Source of the DNA: Avichristensenella sp031550095
GTDB taxonomy: Bacteria; Bacillota; Clostridia; Christensenellales; Aristaeellaceae
NCBI GenBank assembly: GCA_031550095.1
Contig: JAVBOX010000083.1
Location: forward strand, 1-26,151
Direction of reading: 5' to 3'
DNA: 26,151 nucleotides
Shown here: in pieces, positions 7,387 through 14,827 of the stretch
How positions within the stretch are numbered: the stretch's first letter is position 1
Layout: each line of letters starts with the position of its first letter
Translations under genes and position numbers: made by a program
The notes under the pieces: generated by a model
What the model was told of the DNA's origin: nothing
Database searches by the model: none
The model's input: the letters and a program-made list of their open reading frames with translations, nothing else

Positions 7387-7416
7387 GCGTGGGCTTGCTA
7401 CATTGCCAGCCCACGC
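7387..7416 (-). terminator. Possible terminator of the rpmH-jag operon
   Basis: A 9-bp perfect stem GCGTGGGCT/AGCCCACGC with a 12-base loop lies 33 bases past the jag stop. On the minus strand only TTT follows, so it may be an RNA-stabilising stem and not a full terminator. Confidence 0.4.
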
Positions 7417-7448
7417 CTTGATATGTTCCGAAAAAGAATGGGCTTGCC

Positions 7449-8588
7449 TTATCGCTCCGGCACAACAACCACGTGGCGATAGGGCTCGTCGCCCTCGCTG
7501 TGGGTGGTGACCCCCGGGTTGTTCTGAAGGCTGGCGTGAAGGATCCGCCGCTCATAGGGGTTCATGGGCTCCAGGGAGACCTTGCGCCCCGTCTTGATGG
7601 CCCGGTTAGCCATCCGGGAAGCCAGGCGATTCAACGCCTCTTCCCGCTTGGCGCGGTAGTTTTCCGTGTCCAGGGTGACGCGGGTGTATTCCTCCTGGCC
7701 CTTGTTGACCTGCAGGCTGGTTAGGTACTGCAGCGCGTCCAGCGTCTCTCCCCGGCGCCCGATCAGAATGCCCAGTGTATCCCCGTACATGGTGGCAAAG
7801 ATATGCCCATCCTCGCCAACATGCACATCCACCTGCACCTCAACGCCCATTCGGCTGGTCACCGCCAGCAGAAACTGCTGGGCAGCCCCCGCCAATGTGT
7901 CGGCATCATGGATGACAATATGGCTCGGCGCGGGTACAGGCGTCCTGGAAACCGTCTCGTCGTTCATGATCTCTTCCTGGAGATCCTTCTTATCCCGGGA
8001 GGCCCGCTCAAAAGCCCTGGGCGGTCTTGGCGCCGCCGGCTGCTTAGGCGCCTGGGGAGGGCGCTTCTCCCCGTGACTCCGCTCGGGCTGGCTCCCATTG
8101 GGCAAGGGTGCGCTCTTAAACCGTTCTAACACATCGTTTTTCTTTGGCTTGTCCACCACCTGGGGATTTGCCGCGATGCGCATCTTGTTCTTTTCCGGGG
8201 CATTATCCGGGGCCTTTTCGGGGCCTTTTTCAGGAGACGCCTTCTTTTCAGCTTTCCTGTTCTCCTGGGGCTTTGGGGGTTGTGGCTTGGGTTTTGGGGG
8301 CGCCTTGGGTTCCATGGCCGGCTTTTGCGGGGAATGCCAGGAATCTCCACCATCGCGGTACAAGGCATCCTGCAGGTTGATATTCAGGTCGGAATCGCCG
8401 TCGTCCCCACCATCGGATAGCAGCGTGAGACGAACGGAAGCGGGTTTGCTCCCAAAGAAGCCGAAAAGCCCTTTTGCCCCTTCCTGGAGAATTTCGACTT
8501 TACAATCGGCAATGGAGCACCCTAGCTTTGCCAAGCCGTCGCTGACAGCCTCTTCGATCGTACGGGCAGACACTTCGATGCTTTTCAC
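7449..8588 (-). CDS. jag: RNA-binding protein Jag/KhpB (SpoIIIJ-associated), long-linker form
   Basis: 379 aa from a GTG start that overlaps the yidC stop by 4 bases (GTGA). Residues 3-55 are the Jag-N domain (EVSARTIEEAVSDGL, GAKGLFGFFG). About 228-305 is a KH domain with the GxxG loop GRRG at 277-280, and 310-378 is an R3H domain (MNPYERRILH). KhpB binds RNA with KhpA and affects cell elongation and division in other Bacillota. B. subtilis Jag is about 208 aa; the excess here is a Pro/Lys/Glu-rich, probably disordered linker (about 60-225, with runs such as PPKPKPQPPKP). It is the last gene of the rpmH operon, where jag always travels with yidC. Confidence 0.93.
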   Translation of the reverse strand: MKSIEVSARTIEEAVSDGLAKLGCSIADCKVEILQEGAKGLFGFFGSKPASVRLTLLSDGGDDGDSDLNINLQDALYRDGGDSWHSPQKPAMEPKAPPKPKPQPPKPQENRKAEKKASPEKGPEKAPDNAPEKNKMRIAANPQVVDKPKKNDVLERFKSAPLPNGSQPERSHGEKRPPQAPKQPAAPRPPRAFERASRDKKDLQEEIMNDETVSRTPVPAPSHIVIHDADTLAGAAQQFLLAVTSRMGVEVQVDVHVGEDGHIFATMYGDTLGILIGRRGETLDALQYLTSLQVNKGQEEYTRVTLDTENYRAKREEALNRLASRMANRAIKTGRKVSLEPMNPYERRILHASLQNNPGVTTHSEGDEPYRHVVVVPER

Positions 8589-9580
8589 AGCCTATCTACC
8601 TCCTCAGTTTGCACAGCGGCTTTTTTATCCTGTGCCTCAAAGATCTTTTTAAACACAATTTGCTGCCCCATGGTGACGATGTTGGTCGCCACCCAGTAAA
8701 GGGAGAAAGCGGCGTTGGAGGTGGCGCAGATCCACAAGGAGAAGAGCGGGAAGAACCACTTCATGAAATTCCCCATGCCCGGCTGCTGGCCTCCCTGGGA
8801 GCTCTGAGCCGCCTGTTGGGGGTTTAAGGAGTTGGTGAAGAATTGGGTCACAAAGCTCAGCACCGGCAGCACAAAGAAACCGTTTGGCAGCTTATACAGG
8901 GAGAACTGGAACACGAGCAGGTTCACCGCGCCGCCGGGCATGACGGTTGCGCCATAATGGGGCAGTATGATGCTCTGATACACCTCGCCATCCACAAACG
9001 CCTTCAGCGCGGTCATCTGATCCGCCGTAATTAAACCGCTGATCTCTTTCCCAGCGGCCGCCAGGGCGGAGGAAGCGTTGGGGAGAACCGATGTGAAGGG
9101 AGAATCCGCCACCCACAGGTTCTTGATCCAAAGGAAAGGCTCCACCAGGGAGTTCAGGGGCGGCAAGGCCGCCTGAATGGCCGACGCGTCGGCAATGGTC
9201 TTGTCTCCCACAGCGGTTTGAATCGCCAGCAGGGACTTGATCAGCTCATGGTTGGCCACATTGCGCATGGCGCCGAACATGATAAAAAGAACCGGAAGCG
9301 TCAGCAACATGGGCAAACAGCTGCCCAGCGGATTGATCTTTTCCTTTTTGTAGAGCTCCGCCTGCTTTTTTTGCAGCTTCTCCTTGTCGTTTCCGTATTT
9401 ATCCTGCAACGCCTTGAGTTTGGGGTTGAGCTTTTCCATTTTGCGCATGGATTTGCGGCTCTTGTAATCAAAGGGAAGCAGAACCATCCGGATGAGGATC
9501 GTGAAGAGAATTACCGTTAACCCATGGCTTTGGACAACGCTCTGAATCGCTGTTAAGATGGACTGGAAAAAGGCGTCCAA
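8585..9580 (-). CDS. yidC: Membrane protein insertase YidC/OxaA/SpoIIIJ
   Basis: 331 aa. The start is a TTG with AAAGGAGG seven bases upstream; no ATG fits. The core is canonical: a first membrane segment HGLTVILFTILIRMVLLPFDY containing the groove arginine, a cytoplasmic coiled hairpin (LNPKLKALQDKYGNDKEKLQKK), INPLGSCLPMLLTLPVLF, and late segments FFVLPVLSFVTQFFTN and AFSLYWVATNIVTMGQQ. An outward loop of about 100 residues between segments 2 and 3 is longer than in B. subtilis SpoIIIJ. There is no lipoprotein signal, unlike many Bacillus YidC proteins. It inserts membrane proteins with or without SecYEG. It lies 30 bases after yidD and overlaps jag. Confidence 0.95.
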   Translation of the reverse strand: MDAFFQSILTAIQSVVQSHGLTVILFTILIRMVLLPFDYKSRKSMRKMEKLNPKLKALQDKYGNDKEKLQKKQAELYKKEKINPLGSCLPMLLTLPVLFIMFGAMRNVANHELIKSLLAIQTAVGDKTIADASAIQAALPPLNSLVEPFLWIKNLWVADSPFTSVLPNASSALAAAGKEISGLITADQMTALKAFVDGEVYQSIILPHYGATVMPGGAVNLLVFQFSLYKLPNGFFVLPVLSFVTQFFTNSLNPQQAAQSSQGGQQPGMGNFMKWFFPLFSLWICATSNAAFSLYWVATNIVTMGQQIVFKKIFEAQDKKAAVQTEEVDRL

Positions 9581-9610
9581 TATACGGCCTCCTTTAGCGC
9601 GCTAACATCA

Positions 9611-9823
9611 TTAAGGCACCGGATCATAGGGATCCCTGCGGGTAAAAGGGTGGCATCTCAGCACCCTGCGGACGGCCAGCCAGCCGCCTTTCGCCGCGCC
9701 ATATTTTTCAATCGCCTGGCGCGCGTATTCCGAACACGTAGGAATATAGTGACAACAGGGGCGATGTCTCGGGCTTAGGTCACGCTGATAAAACCCGATA
9801 AGCTTCAGCAGCAAGGCTTTCAT
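9611..9823 (-). CDS. yidD: Membrane protein insertion efficiency factor YidD
   Basis: 70 aa, the family's usual size. It shows the diagnostic CCHYIPTCSEYARQAIEKYG, KGGWLAVRRVLRCHPF and terminal YDPVP, with the three conserved cysteines of that signature. The start ATG overlaps the rnpA stop by 4 bases (ATGA), so the two are translationally coupled. YidD is a small amphipathic membrane-associated protein that aids YidC/Sec insertion. Confidence 0.95.
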   Translation of the reverse strand: MKALLLKLIGFYQRDLSPRHRPCCHYIPTCSEYARQAIEKYGAAKGGWLAVRRVLRCHPFTRRDPYDPVP

Positions 9824-10173
9824 GGGAGGGGCGCCGCTTCCTCAGCATCTCGAAGCAGCCCTTGCCGGCGCAACAGCTGCCCTAGCGCCGCGCCAAGTGC
9901 GCGGGAATCCGCCTTGGCCGCGGCATCGCGCGCCACAATGACATAGAGGCCCGTTCTGAGCCTTGGCAACACAAGCCGGAACTGCTCCCGCAGGCGGCGC
10001 TTCACGCAATTGCGCATCACGCTGTTGCCAACCTTGCGGCTGACTGAGAACCCCACTTGCAGGCGTGGGCTTCGCACATGGAGCAACACCAACTCACGGC
10101 AGGCACAGGACTTGCCTCTATGATAGACATGCTGAAACTGTCTGTTTTTTCGAAGGCGATACGCGCGTTGCAT
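9820..10173 (-). CDS. rnpA: Ribonuclease P protein component
   Basis: 117 aa. The start MQRAYRLRKNRQF follows GAAGGGA; a longer in-frame start at 10215 is rejected because it lacks a ribosome site. The family marks are RLRKNRQFQHVYHRGKS at the N-terminus, VGFSVSRKVGNSV and the RNA-binding RNxxKRxLRE core (MRNCVKRRLREQFR). It pairs with RNase P RNA to trim tRNA 5' ends. It follows rpmH by about 100 bases and overlaps yidD. Confidence 0.95.
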   Translation of the reverse strand: MQRAYRLRKNRQFQHVYHRGKSCACRELVLLHVRSPRLQVGFSVSRKVGNSVMRNCVKRRLREQFRLVLPRLRTGLYVIVARDAAAKADSRALGAALGQLLRRQGLLRDAEEAAPLP

Positions 10174-10276
10174 CCGTAGTCCCTTCTCTACACGCCAAAA
10201 ACACCCGGTACGCACAAGCAGCCCGACCAGAACGATCGGGCTTTTGCAGGCTCCATGATATCTTCAGCTACGGAAA

Positions 10277-10411
10277 TCACACCGTCAAGACCTTGCGGCC
10301 CCGGAGGCGGCGGCGGGCCAGAACGCGGCGACCGCTCTTTGTCTTCATGCGTGCGCGAAATCCATGCACTCCGCTACGCTGCTTTTTTTTGGGCTGATAC
10401 GTACGGAACAA
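10277..10411 (-). CDS. rpmH: 50S ribosomal protein L34
   Basis: 44 aa, exactly the usual length. It begins at a TTG (MFRTYQPKKKQRSGVHGF) and ends RRLRGRKVLTV, the invariant L34 pattern. AAGGAG lies ten bases before the TTG, and no ATG is available in frame at the right place. It is the first gene of the operon read from the promoter at 10465-10493. Confidence 0.96.
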   Translation of the reverse strand: MFRTYQPKKKQRSGVHGFRARMKTKSGRRVLARRRLRGRKVLTV

Positions 10412-10464
10412 TTATCAACAACTCCTTCGGCGGCCCCTGCAAGGCCTAATGTACAAGCCTATGT

Positions 10465-10493
10465 ATTATACGAAAAAAAGCAAACAGTGTCAA
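10465..10493 (-). promoter_or_regulatory. Perfect-consensus sigma-A promoter of the rpmH operon
   Basis: On the minus strand: TTGACA, a 17-base spacer and TATAAT, 12/12 consensus with optimal spacing, about 54 bases before the rpmH start. It should be a very strong constitutive promoter, fitting a ribosomal protein gene. Confidence 0.93.
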
Positions 10494-10570
10494 GCCTGCG
10501 CTTGAGGCAAACTGCCTAAGGCCTATCCAAGGAAAACGCGCACCGCGTAGGTTCATAGAAGCAACTCGCG

Positions 10571-11323
10571 TCATTTCCGCCAGTAGAGGCTGCCGTCCAT
10601 CGTTCGCTCCATAAAGCCATATTCAATCAGATAGCGCCTCAGCGTCGCGAAATCGTCGTAAACTCCCTTGAGAATCTCATCCAGATCTCGCCCGGAATAC
10701 CGGGTTCCCCGGTCAAACTGGTTGGCGATGGCGCGGAGGATGACGATTTTTCTTTTTTGCCTTGATGGAAGCGACTTGAGCCGCAGGGGCTCCATAGAGG
10801 AAAAATAGGTGCGCAGGATCGCATTCACTTCATCATGGGTAACAAAATAACGGTCGTCCAACATCGTCGCGCCGTCATGGGGCTTTACAAGGTCGTCCCC
10901 CTGGCGAATGGGCGGATTCTCCTCCATCATCTCCGAAAGGGCCAGGAACACCTTTGCCTGTCTCGCCTTTTCCCTTAGGGCATGGCGCTGATAGCGCACG
11001 GTGGATGCGGCAATGCCCATGGCCTGTGAAATTTCCTTATCAGGCGCCTGCCGATAAAACCTGCCCATAAGGCTGCCCTGTACCTCGGTCAGGCCAGTCG
11101 CCTTCTTTCCTTGGGCGATAAGCGCCTCAAACACGGAACCATGTTCCTTGAGGATGTGGCGTTCGCAAGCCTTTTGCGCATCCACGAGGCCCTCCTCCAT
11201 GGGATAAATAATTCCCTTGGCGTACCGCGCCCCACAGAAGATACAGCGGTAGGATGTGTCGGATGCGTCATACCTGTGGCCTCGCTTTACATCGCCCAGC
11301 TTGAGATCATCCACGTTTATCAT
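10571..11323 (-). CDS. Zinc-finger/HTH transcriptional regulator with DUF2087 domain
   Basis: 250 aa. The start MINVDDLKLGD follows GGGAG; a start 21 codons upstream is rejected because it would overlap the promoter. Residues about 27-61 form a C-x2-C...H-x4-H zinc finger (CIFCGARY, HILKEH). Residues about 76-125 are a LuxR-like helix-turn-helix (LTEVQGSLMGRFYRQAPDKE, ISQAMGIAASTVRYQRHALR). Residues about 177-249 match DUF2087 (LPSRQKRKIVILRAIANQF, LRRYLIEYGFMERTMDG). Proteins of this layout are annotated as transcriptional regulators of unknown target in clostridia. It is a single-gene unit with its own promoter at 11359-11386, upstream of the rpmH promoter and in the same direction. Confidence 0.8.
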   Translation of the reverse strand: MINVDDLKLGDVKRGHRYDASDTSYRCIFCGARYAKGIIYPMEEGLVDAQKACERHILKEHGSVFEALIAQGKKATGLTEVQGSLMGRFYRQAPDKEISQAMGIAASTVRYQRHALREKARQAKVFLALSEMMEENPPIRQGDDLVKPHDGATMLDDRYFVTHDEVNAILRTYFSSMEPLRLKSLPSRQKRKIVILRAIANQFDRGTRYSGRDLDEILKGVYDDFATLRRYLIEYGFMERTMDGSLYWRK

Positions 11324-11358
11324 GCGAATCAACTCCCTATAGAGTATATTTCGCAAAC

Positions 11359-11386
11359 ATTTTACCACATTATTTATGATTATCAA
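11359..11386 (-). promoter_or_regulatory. Promoter of the DUF2087 regulator gene
   Basis: On the minus strand: TTGATA, a 16-base spacer and TAAAAT (5/6 matches each), in an A/T-rich stretch 36 bases before the start codon. A second -10-like TATACT lies a little closer. Confidence 0.6.
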
Positions 11387-11423
11387 GTTCTATTTATTTG
11401 CTTGTGGGGATATCGATTTGGTC

Positions 11424-11586
11424 ATATTACTCCGGCATCGAAAAGTCGGAAGAGAGGCACGATAGATTTTTTCGTCCAGCAAGGAGCTGGGACGAGGCGT
11501 AGCAGCGCTACGCTGAGTGAAAGGCGACGCCGCTGGACGGAAAAAGATCCGTGCCTAATTCCGAATATTCGGTGCCGGAGTAATAT
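11424..11586. repeat. 163-bp near-perfect palindrome (MITE-like or structured RNA element)
   Basis: Two arms of about 55 bases are inverted copies. The left begins ATATTACTCCGGCATCGAA and ends TTCGTCCAGC; the right mirrors it from GCTGGACGGAAAAAG to GCCGGAGTAATAT. The centre holds a second hairpin, GCGTAGC/GCTACGC with loop AGC (11497-11513), and a GACGAGG...GTGAAAGGCGACGCCGC spacer. No coding frame fits. A transcript would fold into one long hairpin with a branched tip. It lies 38 bases upstream of the DUF2087 promoter and 4 bases from a terminator facing away from it. The terminal inverted repeats suggest a MITE; a regulatory RNA is possible. Confidence 0.8.
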
Positions 11587-11589
11587 CAT

Positions 11590-11625
11590 AAAAAAGCCGG
11601 CTCCCGCCCCTTGGGAAGCCGACTT
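11590..11625 (-). terminator. Rho-independent terminator after the small secreted-protein gene
   Basis: On the minus strand: GTCGGCTTCCC, a 7-base loop, GGGAGCCGGC, then TTTTTT. It lies 15 bases past the stop of the frame 11641-12057 and ends just before the palindrome. Confidence 0.8.
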
Positions 11626-11640
11626 TGAATATCCATGGGT

Positions 11641-12057
11641 TCATGCCGATATGCGCCAGGAATTGCGCAAATCAACAGGAAGCAGATAAGCCGCGGGATT
11701 GCCAGTCACCCGCTCATAAATGAGGTTATTCTCAAAAGTGGCCTCTCTATCCTGACCACACAGCATCGCTTCGTTGAAATTGCCCATGCAAAGGGTGGAA
11801 AATCGAGGAAGGCCGGCTTTCCCGGCCTGACTTCGTCGCCGAACCTCCTGGCTCCAGCTTGTTCGGGCCTTGCCTGCCGTGAGCTTTTTCTTCACAATCC
11901 GCACGCGCAGATGCATGCGCCGCATGCGCGGTACGAAGGATAAAGCTCCTCCCGCAGGCTCCACGGCAAGCGCCTCCGGAATGGCCGCAATGGCCAGCCG
12001 GATTGGCAGGCAAACCATCAAAAACGCAAGAAGGAAGCAACACACCTTTGTCAACAT
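11641..12057 (-). CDS. Putative small secreted or membrane-anchored protein, unknown
   Basis: 138 aa, not recognised. It starts MLTKVCCFLLAFLMVCLPIR, a typical hydrophobic signal segment, with a possible cleavage after AIA near residue 24. The middle is very basic (RMRRMHLRVRIVKKKL), and the last 30 residues (ENNLIYERVTGNPAAYLLPV, then an arginine-rich end) look like ordinary coding sequence. GGGGGGTG lies five bases before the ATG. Support comes from the signal peptide and the well-placed terminator at 11590-11625. Against it, no family is recognised and the middle is of low complexity, so it could be a decayed gene. Confidence 0.45.
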   Translation of the reverse strand: MLTKVCCFLLAFLMVCLPIRLAIAAIPEALAVEPAGGALSFVPRMRRMHLRVRIVKKKLTAGKARTSWSQEVRRRSQAGKAGLPRFSTLCMGNFNEAMLCGQDREATFENNLIYERVTGNPAAYLLPVDLRNSWRISA

Positions 12058-12449
12058 AAGGACACCCCCCGCTGTTTGATGAAATCGGCGGTGTCTCTCG
12101 GCCGGCTTTTTCTGCGGCCCCTATGTGCCTTATGGGCGGCTGCCCTTCCTCTGATCCGCCAAATCCTTCTCTCGGTCCACGACCTATGGCTGGTCCCCGG
12201 GCTATAGCCGGGAAAAAAACCAGCGATGAATGGATGGAATGGCAGATTCTATGATTGCATCGCATGACAGGGGGACCAAAGGGCCTGTCCATGCCAAGGC
12301 GCCTGCTGCTCTCCGATTCGCCATGATTGGCAGGGGATGCCGCCGTAAACGCGCGGCCATCCGTATAATCTCCCGGCAACGAAAGCGCTTGTCCATGAAT
12401 TGGACCGATCAGCCGACCTACTGCGGAAATGCCGTTTGTGGAAAGCGGA
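12058..12449. other. Gap without a supported gene
   Basis: 392 bases between noc and the small secreted-protein gene. Short frames exist on both strands, but none has a ribosome site or recognisable protein. CCCGGGCTATAGCCGGG near 12197-12213 is a palindrome beside a run of A, on the wrong side for a terminator in either useful direction. It may hold decayed coding sequence or the promoter of the small secreted-protein gene; nothing clear is seen. Confidence 0.5.
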
Positions 12450-13307
12450 TTATGGCACCGGCGCACTTTGGCGCTTCTCCATTTTAGGCGTTCTTCGCTT
12501 CTTCGAAATGCGCACCAGCACCTCCACACACTCCTCCCGCTCAAAAATCTCCATGCCCGCGTCCAAGCCCGCGGACTCCATTTGGCGCGTGATATCCCGG
12601 ATGGCGTTGATGTACAGCCTGTGGTCCCGGATAAGGGACAGCACCCGCCGACATCCCTGGTTTTTATCCTTTGGGGCAGCATCCAGCATCTGGGCGATGA
12701 GCCCTTCCCCCTGGACCACCGTCAGATTTTGCTCGGCGATTTTGCGGGCCGCTTCCATTTGCATGGGCGCTTCCGGCAGTTGAAGGAGCGCCCTGGCGTG
12801 CCGCTCCGTCAAGGAGGAGGCCCGCAGAAACGCCCGAACGGTAGGTTCCAAGCGGAGCAGGCGTATCTTGTTGGCGATCGCGCTTTGGCTTCCCCCGATG
12901 CGCTCCGCCAGAGCCTCCTGGGTCATGGCGCATTCTCGCAGCACGGCGGCATATCCCTCCGCCTCATCCAGGTAGTGCAAATCTTCCCGTTGCAGGTTTT
13001 CCACCAGCGCCAGCAGGGCGCTGCTGTTTTCCGAGACGGGAACCACTAGGGCGTCAATGTGCGTGAGTCCCAGTTGTTTGCATGCCCGAAGCCGCCGCTC
13101 TCCGGCAACCAGCTCATATCGCCCTTCCACGGCCCGGACGGAAATGGGCTGCAGCAGGCCCAGCTGCTGGATGGACATGGCAAGGGATTTCAGGGATTCG
13201 CTGTCAAACTCGCGCCTAGGCTGGTGTGGGTTGGGCAGAATCGCCTGAACCGGAATGCTCCATACGCGCAAGGCGCTCTGCTGTGCATGACGGTCCATCC
13301 GCGGCAT
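12450..13307 (-). CDS. noc: ParB-family protein, probably nucleoid occlusion protein Noc
   Basis: 285 aa. The start MPRMDRHAQQS follows GAGGGGG; longer in-frame starts lack a ribosome site. The ParB CTPase/N-terminal domain shows IPVQAILPNPHQPRREFD, SIQQLGLLQPISVR and the nucleotide-binding LVAGERRLRACKQLGL. NLQREDLHYLDEAEGY, then a helix-turn-helix (MTQEALAERIGGSQSAIANK, IRLL) and SLTERHARALLQL follow. The C-terminal segment is short and its end basic (ISKKRRTPKMEKRQ). Length and the absence of an adjacent parA favour Noc over Spo0J/ParB, but the sequence alone does not settle it. Noc binds specific DNA sites and keeps the division septum off the nucleoid. It is a separate unit downstream of the terminator at 13455-13478. 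Confidence 0.82.
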   Translation of the reverse strand: MPRMDRHAQQSALRVWSIPVQAILPNPHQPRREFDSESLKSLAMSIQQLGLLQPISVRAVEGRYELVAGERRLRACKQLGLTHIDALVVPVSENSSALLALVENLQREDLHYLDEAEGYAAVLRECAMTQEALAERIGGSQSAIANKIRLLRLEPTVRAFLRASSLTERHARALLQLPEAPMQMEAARKIAEQNLTVVQGEGLIAQMLDAAPKDKNQGCRRVLSLIRDHRLYINAIRDITRQMESAGLDAGMEIFEREECVEVLVRISKKRRTPKMEKRQSAPVP

Positions 13308-13454
13308 ACGGCTTCCCCCTCGCTGCATCCATGAATCTTTTGTGAGCGTTTGATTCGTCAACGACTGTCCGAATCCTTTCCTGTGAGCGGGGGAATCGTT
13401 CGACGAAAAAAATGCGTATGTATTGGCGTAAAGCATGTTTTCACCTTCACATAC

Positions 13455-13478
13455 AAAAAGGCCGGACATCGTCCGACC
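13455..13478 (-). terminator. Rho-independent terminator of the dnaE-DUF1294-ATP-grasp unit
   Basis: On the minus strand: GGTCGGAC, loop GAT, GTCCGGCC, then TTTTT (13455-13459). One U-G pair is in the stem. It lies about 54 bases past the ATP-grasp stop and separates it from noc. Confidence 0.85.
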
Positions 13479-13531
13479 TCAGCTGCGCTAGATTTCCGGG
13501 ATTCGCCCGAGTCATTCCGAAATAAGGCGCA

Positions 13532-14524
13532 CTAAAAATCGATGAACTCCCGGAATCTTGGGAGGATACCAATTCCGTCGGGGTAATGGGAGGCGAACTG
13601 GGGAACGGCGTGGCTGGGAAAGGAATTTCCCTCGATGAACACCGGGCCGTCGTTTGTGACCGCCACATCCCAAGCCACGAACCGCAGCTGCGGCACCACC
13701 TCCATCGCCTGAAGGCACATGTCCGCCGCCTCCTTCCAATAGGGGATTTGGAAGCCGGGAATCCTCACCCCGGTGATGGGATGGGTCTCAAAGCGGCGGC
13801 CCTGTTTGTCCGCGCCCACAGAGCTGATCTTGCCCGTCTCCAGGTCAATGGGCGCCGCCATCCCTCCCTGATCCACGTTGTCCACAACCTTGCCGTTGCC
13901 AATGCGGATGAAGGCGTACACGATGCCCTGCTTTTTATCTCCCAGGAGGGTGGCGATGCGCAAGGTGTTCACGGATGAGGGGCACAAGGCGTTTAACGCG
14001 TCATGCTGAACCACATAATCCTCCAGCAGGTCGATGCCCGCCGCCCGAATCTCCGCCAAAGGCGGCAACTCCCCCTTGGGATATTTATTGATTCCAACGC
14101 CGCTGGAGCCCTCGATGGGCTTGCCGATCACATCGCCCCGGCCCACCGCCCATCTTATAAATTCCTCTTCCGAAGCGATTCGAAGGTCGATCCAATCCCG
14201 CTTGACCTGGGCGGCGAAGAGGGTGTTGAAGGTGGCCTTATCGTCAAAAAAGTGCCAATAAGCCTTGTCGTTCATTTTGGCCACAATGCGGTTGGATACG
14301 GCCCGGGTAATCTGGGTCTCCCGCTGGGCGGAGGTTAGCCGGTACATCTCGGCGATCTTATAATCCATGTATCCGGCGCCATATTGAAAGGCGCACCGAA
14401 TCATGTCGGCCACGAGCCACGCGGCGGATTTGCCCGTTTTTTCATGGAGCATCCGGGCGGTTTCTCCCATGGCGCGATAATCCATGCGCCGCATCCGCTG
14501 AATGATAAAGCCAATCTTTCCCAT
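13532..14524 (-). CDS. ATP-grasp enzyme of the sugar-transfer-associated family
   Basis: 330 aa. The ATG follows a GGGAGG that is unusually far (13 bases) upstream. The protein matches the ATP-grasp family linked to capsule/sugar-transfer loci (ATPgrasp_ST): VIGKPIEGSSGVGI (glycine-rich phosphate-binding loop), LLEDYVVQHDALNALCPSSV, NTLRIATLLGD, DNVDQGGMAAPID and the metal-binding VAWDVAVTNDGPVFIEGN near the C-terminus. Such enzymes ligate a carboxylate to an amine or thiol with ATP; the substrates of this group are unknown. It lies 21 bases after the DUF1294 gene and shares its transcript. No glycosyltransferases lie nearby, so the sugar link is only a family name. Confidence 0.8.
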   Translation of the reverse strand: MGKIGFIIQRMRRMDYRAMGETARMLHEKTGKSAAWLVADMIRCAFQYGAGYMDYKIAEMYRLTSAQRETQITRAVSNRIVAKMNDKAYWHFFDDKATFNTLFAAQVKRDWIDLRIASEEEFIRWAVGRGDVIGKPIEGSSGVGINKYPKGELPPLAEIRAAGIDLLEDYVVQHDALNALCPSSVNTLRIATLLGDKKQGIVYAFIRIGNGKVVDNVDQGGMAAPIDLETGKISSVGADKQGRRFETHPITGVRIPGFQIPYWKEAADMCLQAMEVVPQLRFVAWDVAVTNDGPVFIEGNSFPSHAVPQFASHYPDGIGILPRFREFIDF

Positions 14525-14545
14525 GGGTTTCTTTCATCCTCCCAC

Positions 14546-14827
14546 CTACCGCCAATAAGCGAAATATAGCGTCAACAGGCCCAGCTGCAGAATCATCAGC
14601 GCGGGAACCGCCAAGGTGAACTTAGAGTCCCGTGTCTTATGGCGAAACACCCTCATGCCTAGCCAGCCGCCCAATGCCCCAAAAAGCCCGCACCACATGA
14701 GCAGCGTCCGCTCCGGAATGCGCCTTTTGCCGCGGCGGGCGCACCATTTGTCAATGCCCATGGAAACGAACGACATGGCGCTTGACAGGCCATACGTGAA
14801 AAGCGCAAGGCAATCTAGCGGTGTCAT
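14546..14827 (-). CDS. DUF1294 family small membrane protein
   Basis: 93 aa. Two or three membrane segments flank the family signature: DKWCARRGKRRIPERTLLMW, then GALGGWLGMRVFRHKTRDSKF. The start ATG overlaps the dnaE stop by four bases (ATGA), so translation is coupled. The function of DUF1294 is unknown. Here it is tied to the replicative polymerase only by position. Confidence 0.9.
   Translation of the reverse strand: MTPLDCLALFTYGLSSAMSFVSMGIDKWCARRGKRRIPERTLLMWCGLFGALGGWLGMRVFRHKTRDSKFTLAVPALMILQLGLLTLYFAYWR

Noticed and set aside
12197..12220. CCCGGGCTATAGCCGGG followed by a run of A
   Set aside because: As a minus-strand terminator the T-run would precede the stem, and on the plus strand the run is A, so it cannot be a terminator either way.
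11747..12682. 311-codon minus-strand frame overlapping noc and the small secreted-protein gene
   Set aside because: It reads noc in another frame, has no ribosome site and shows no recognisable protein; it is GC-driven openness.
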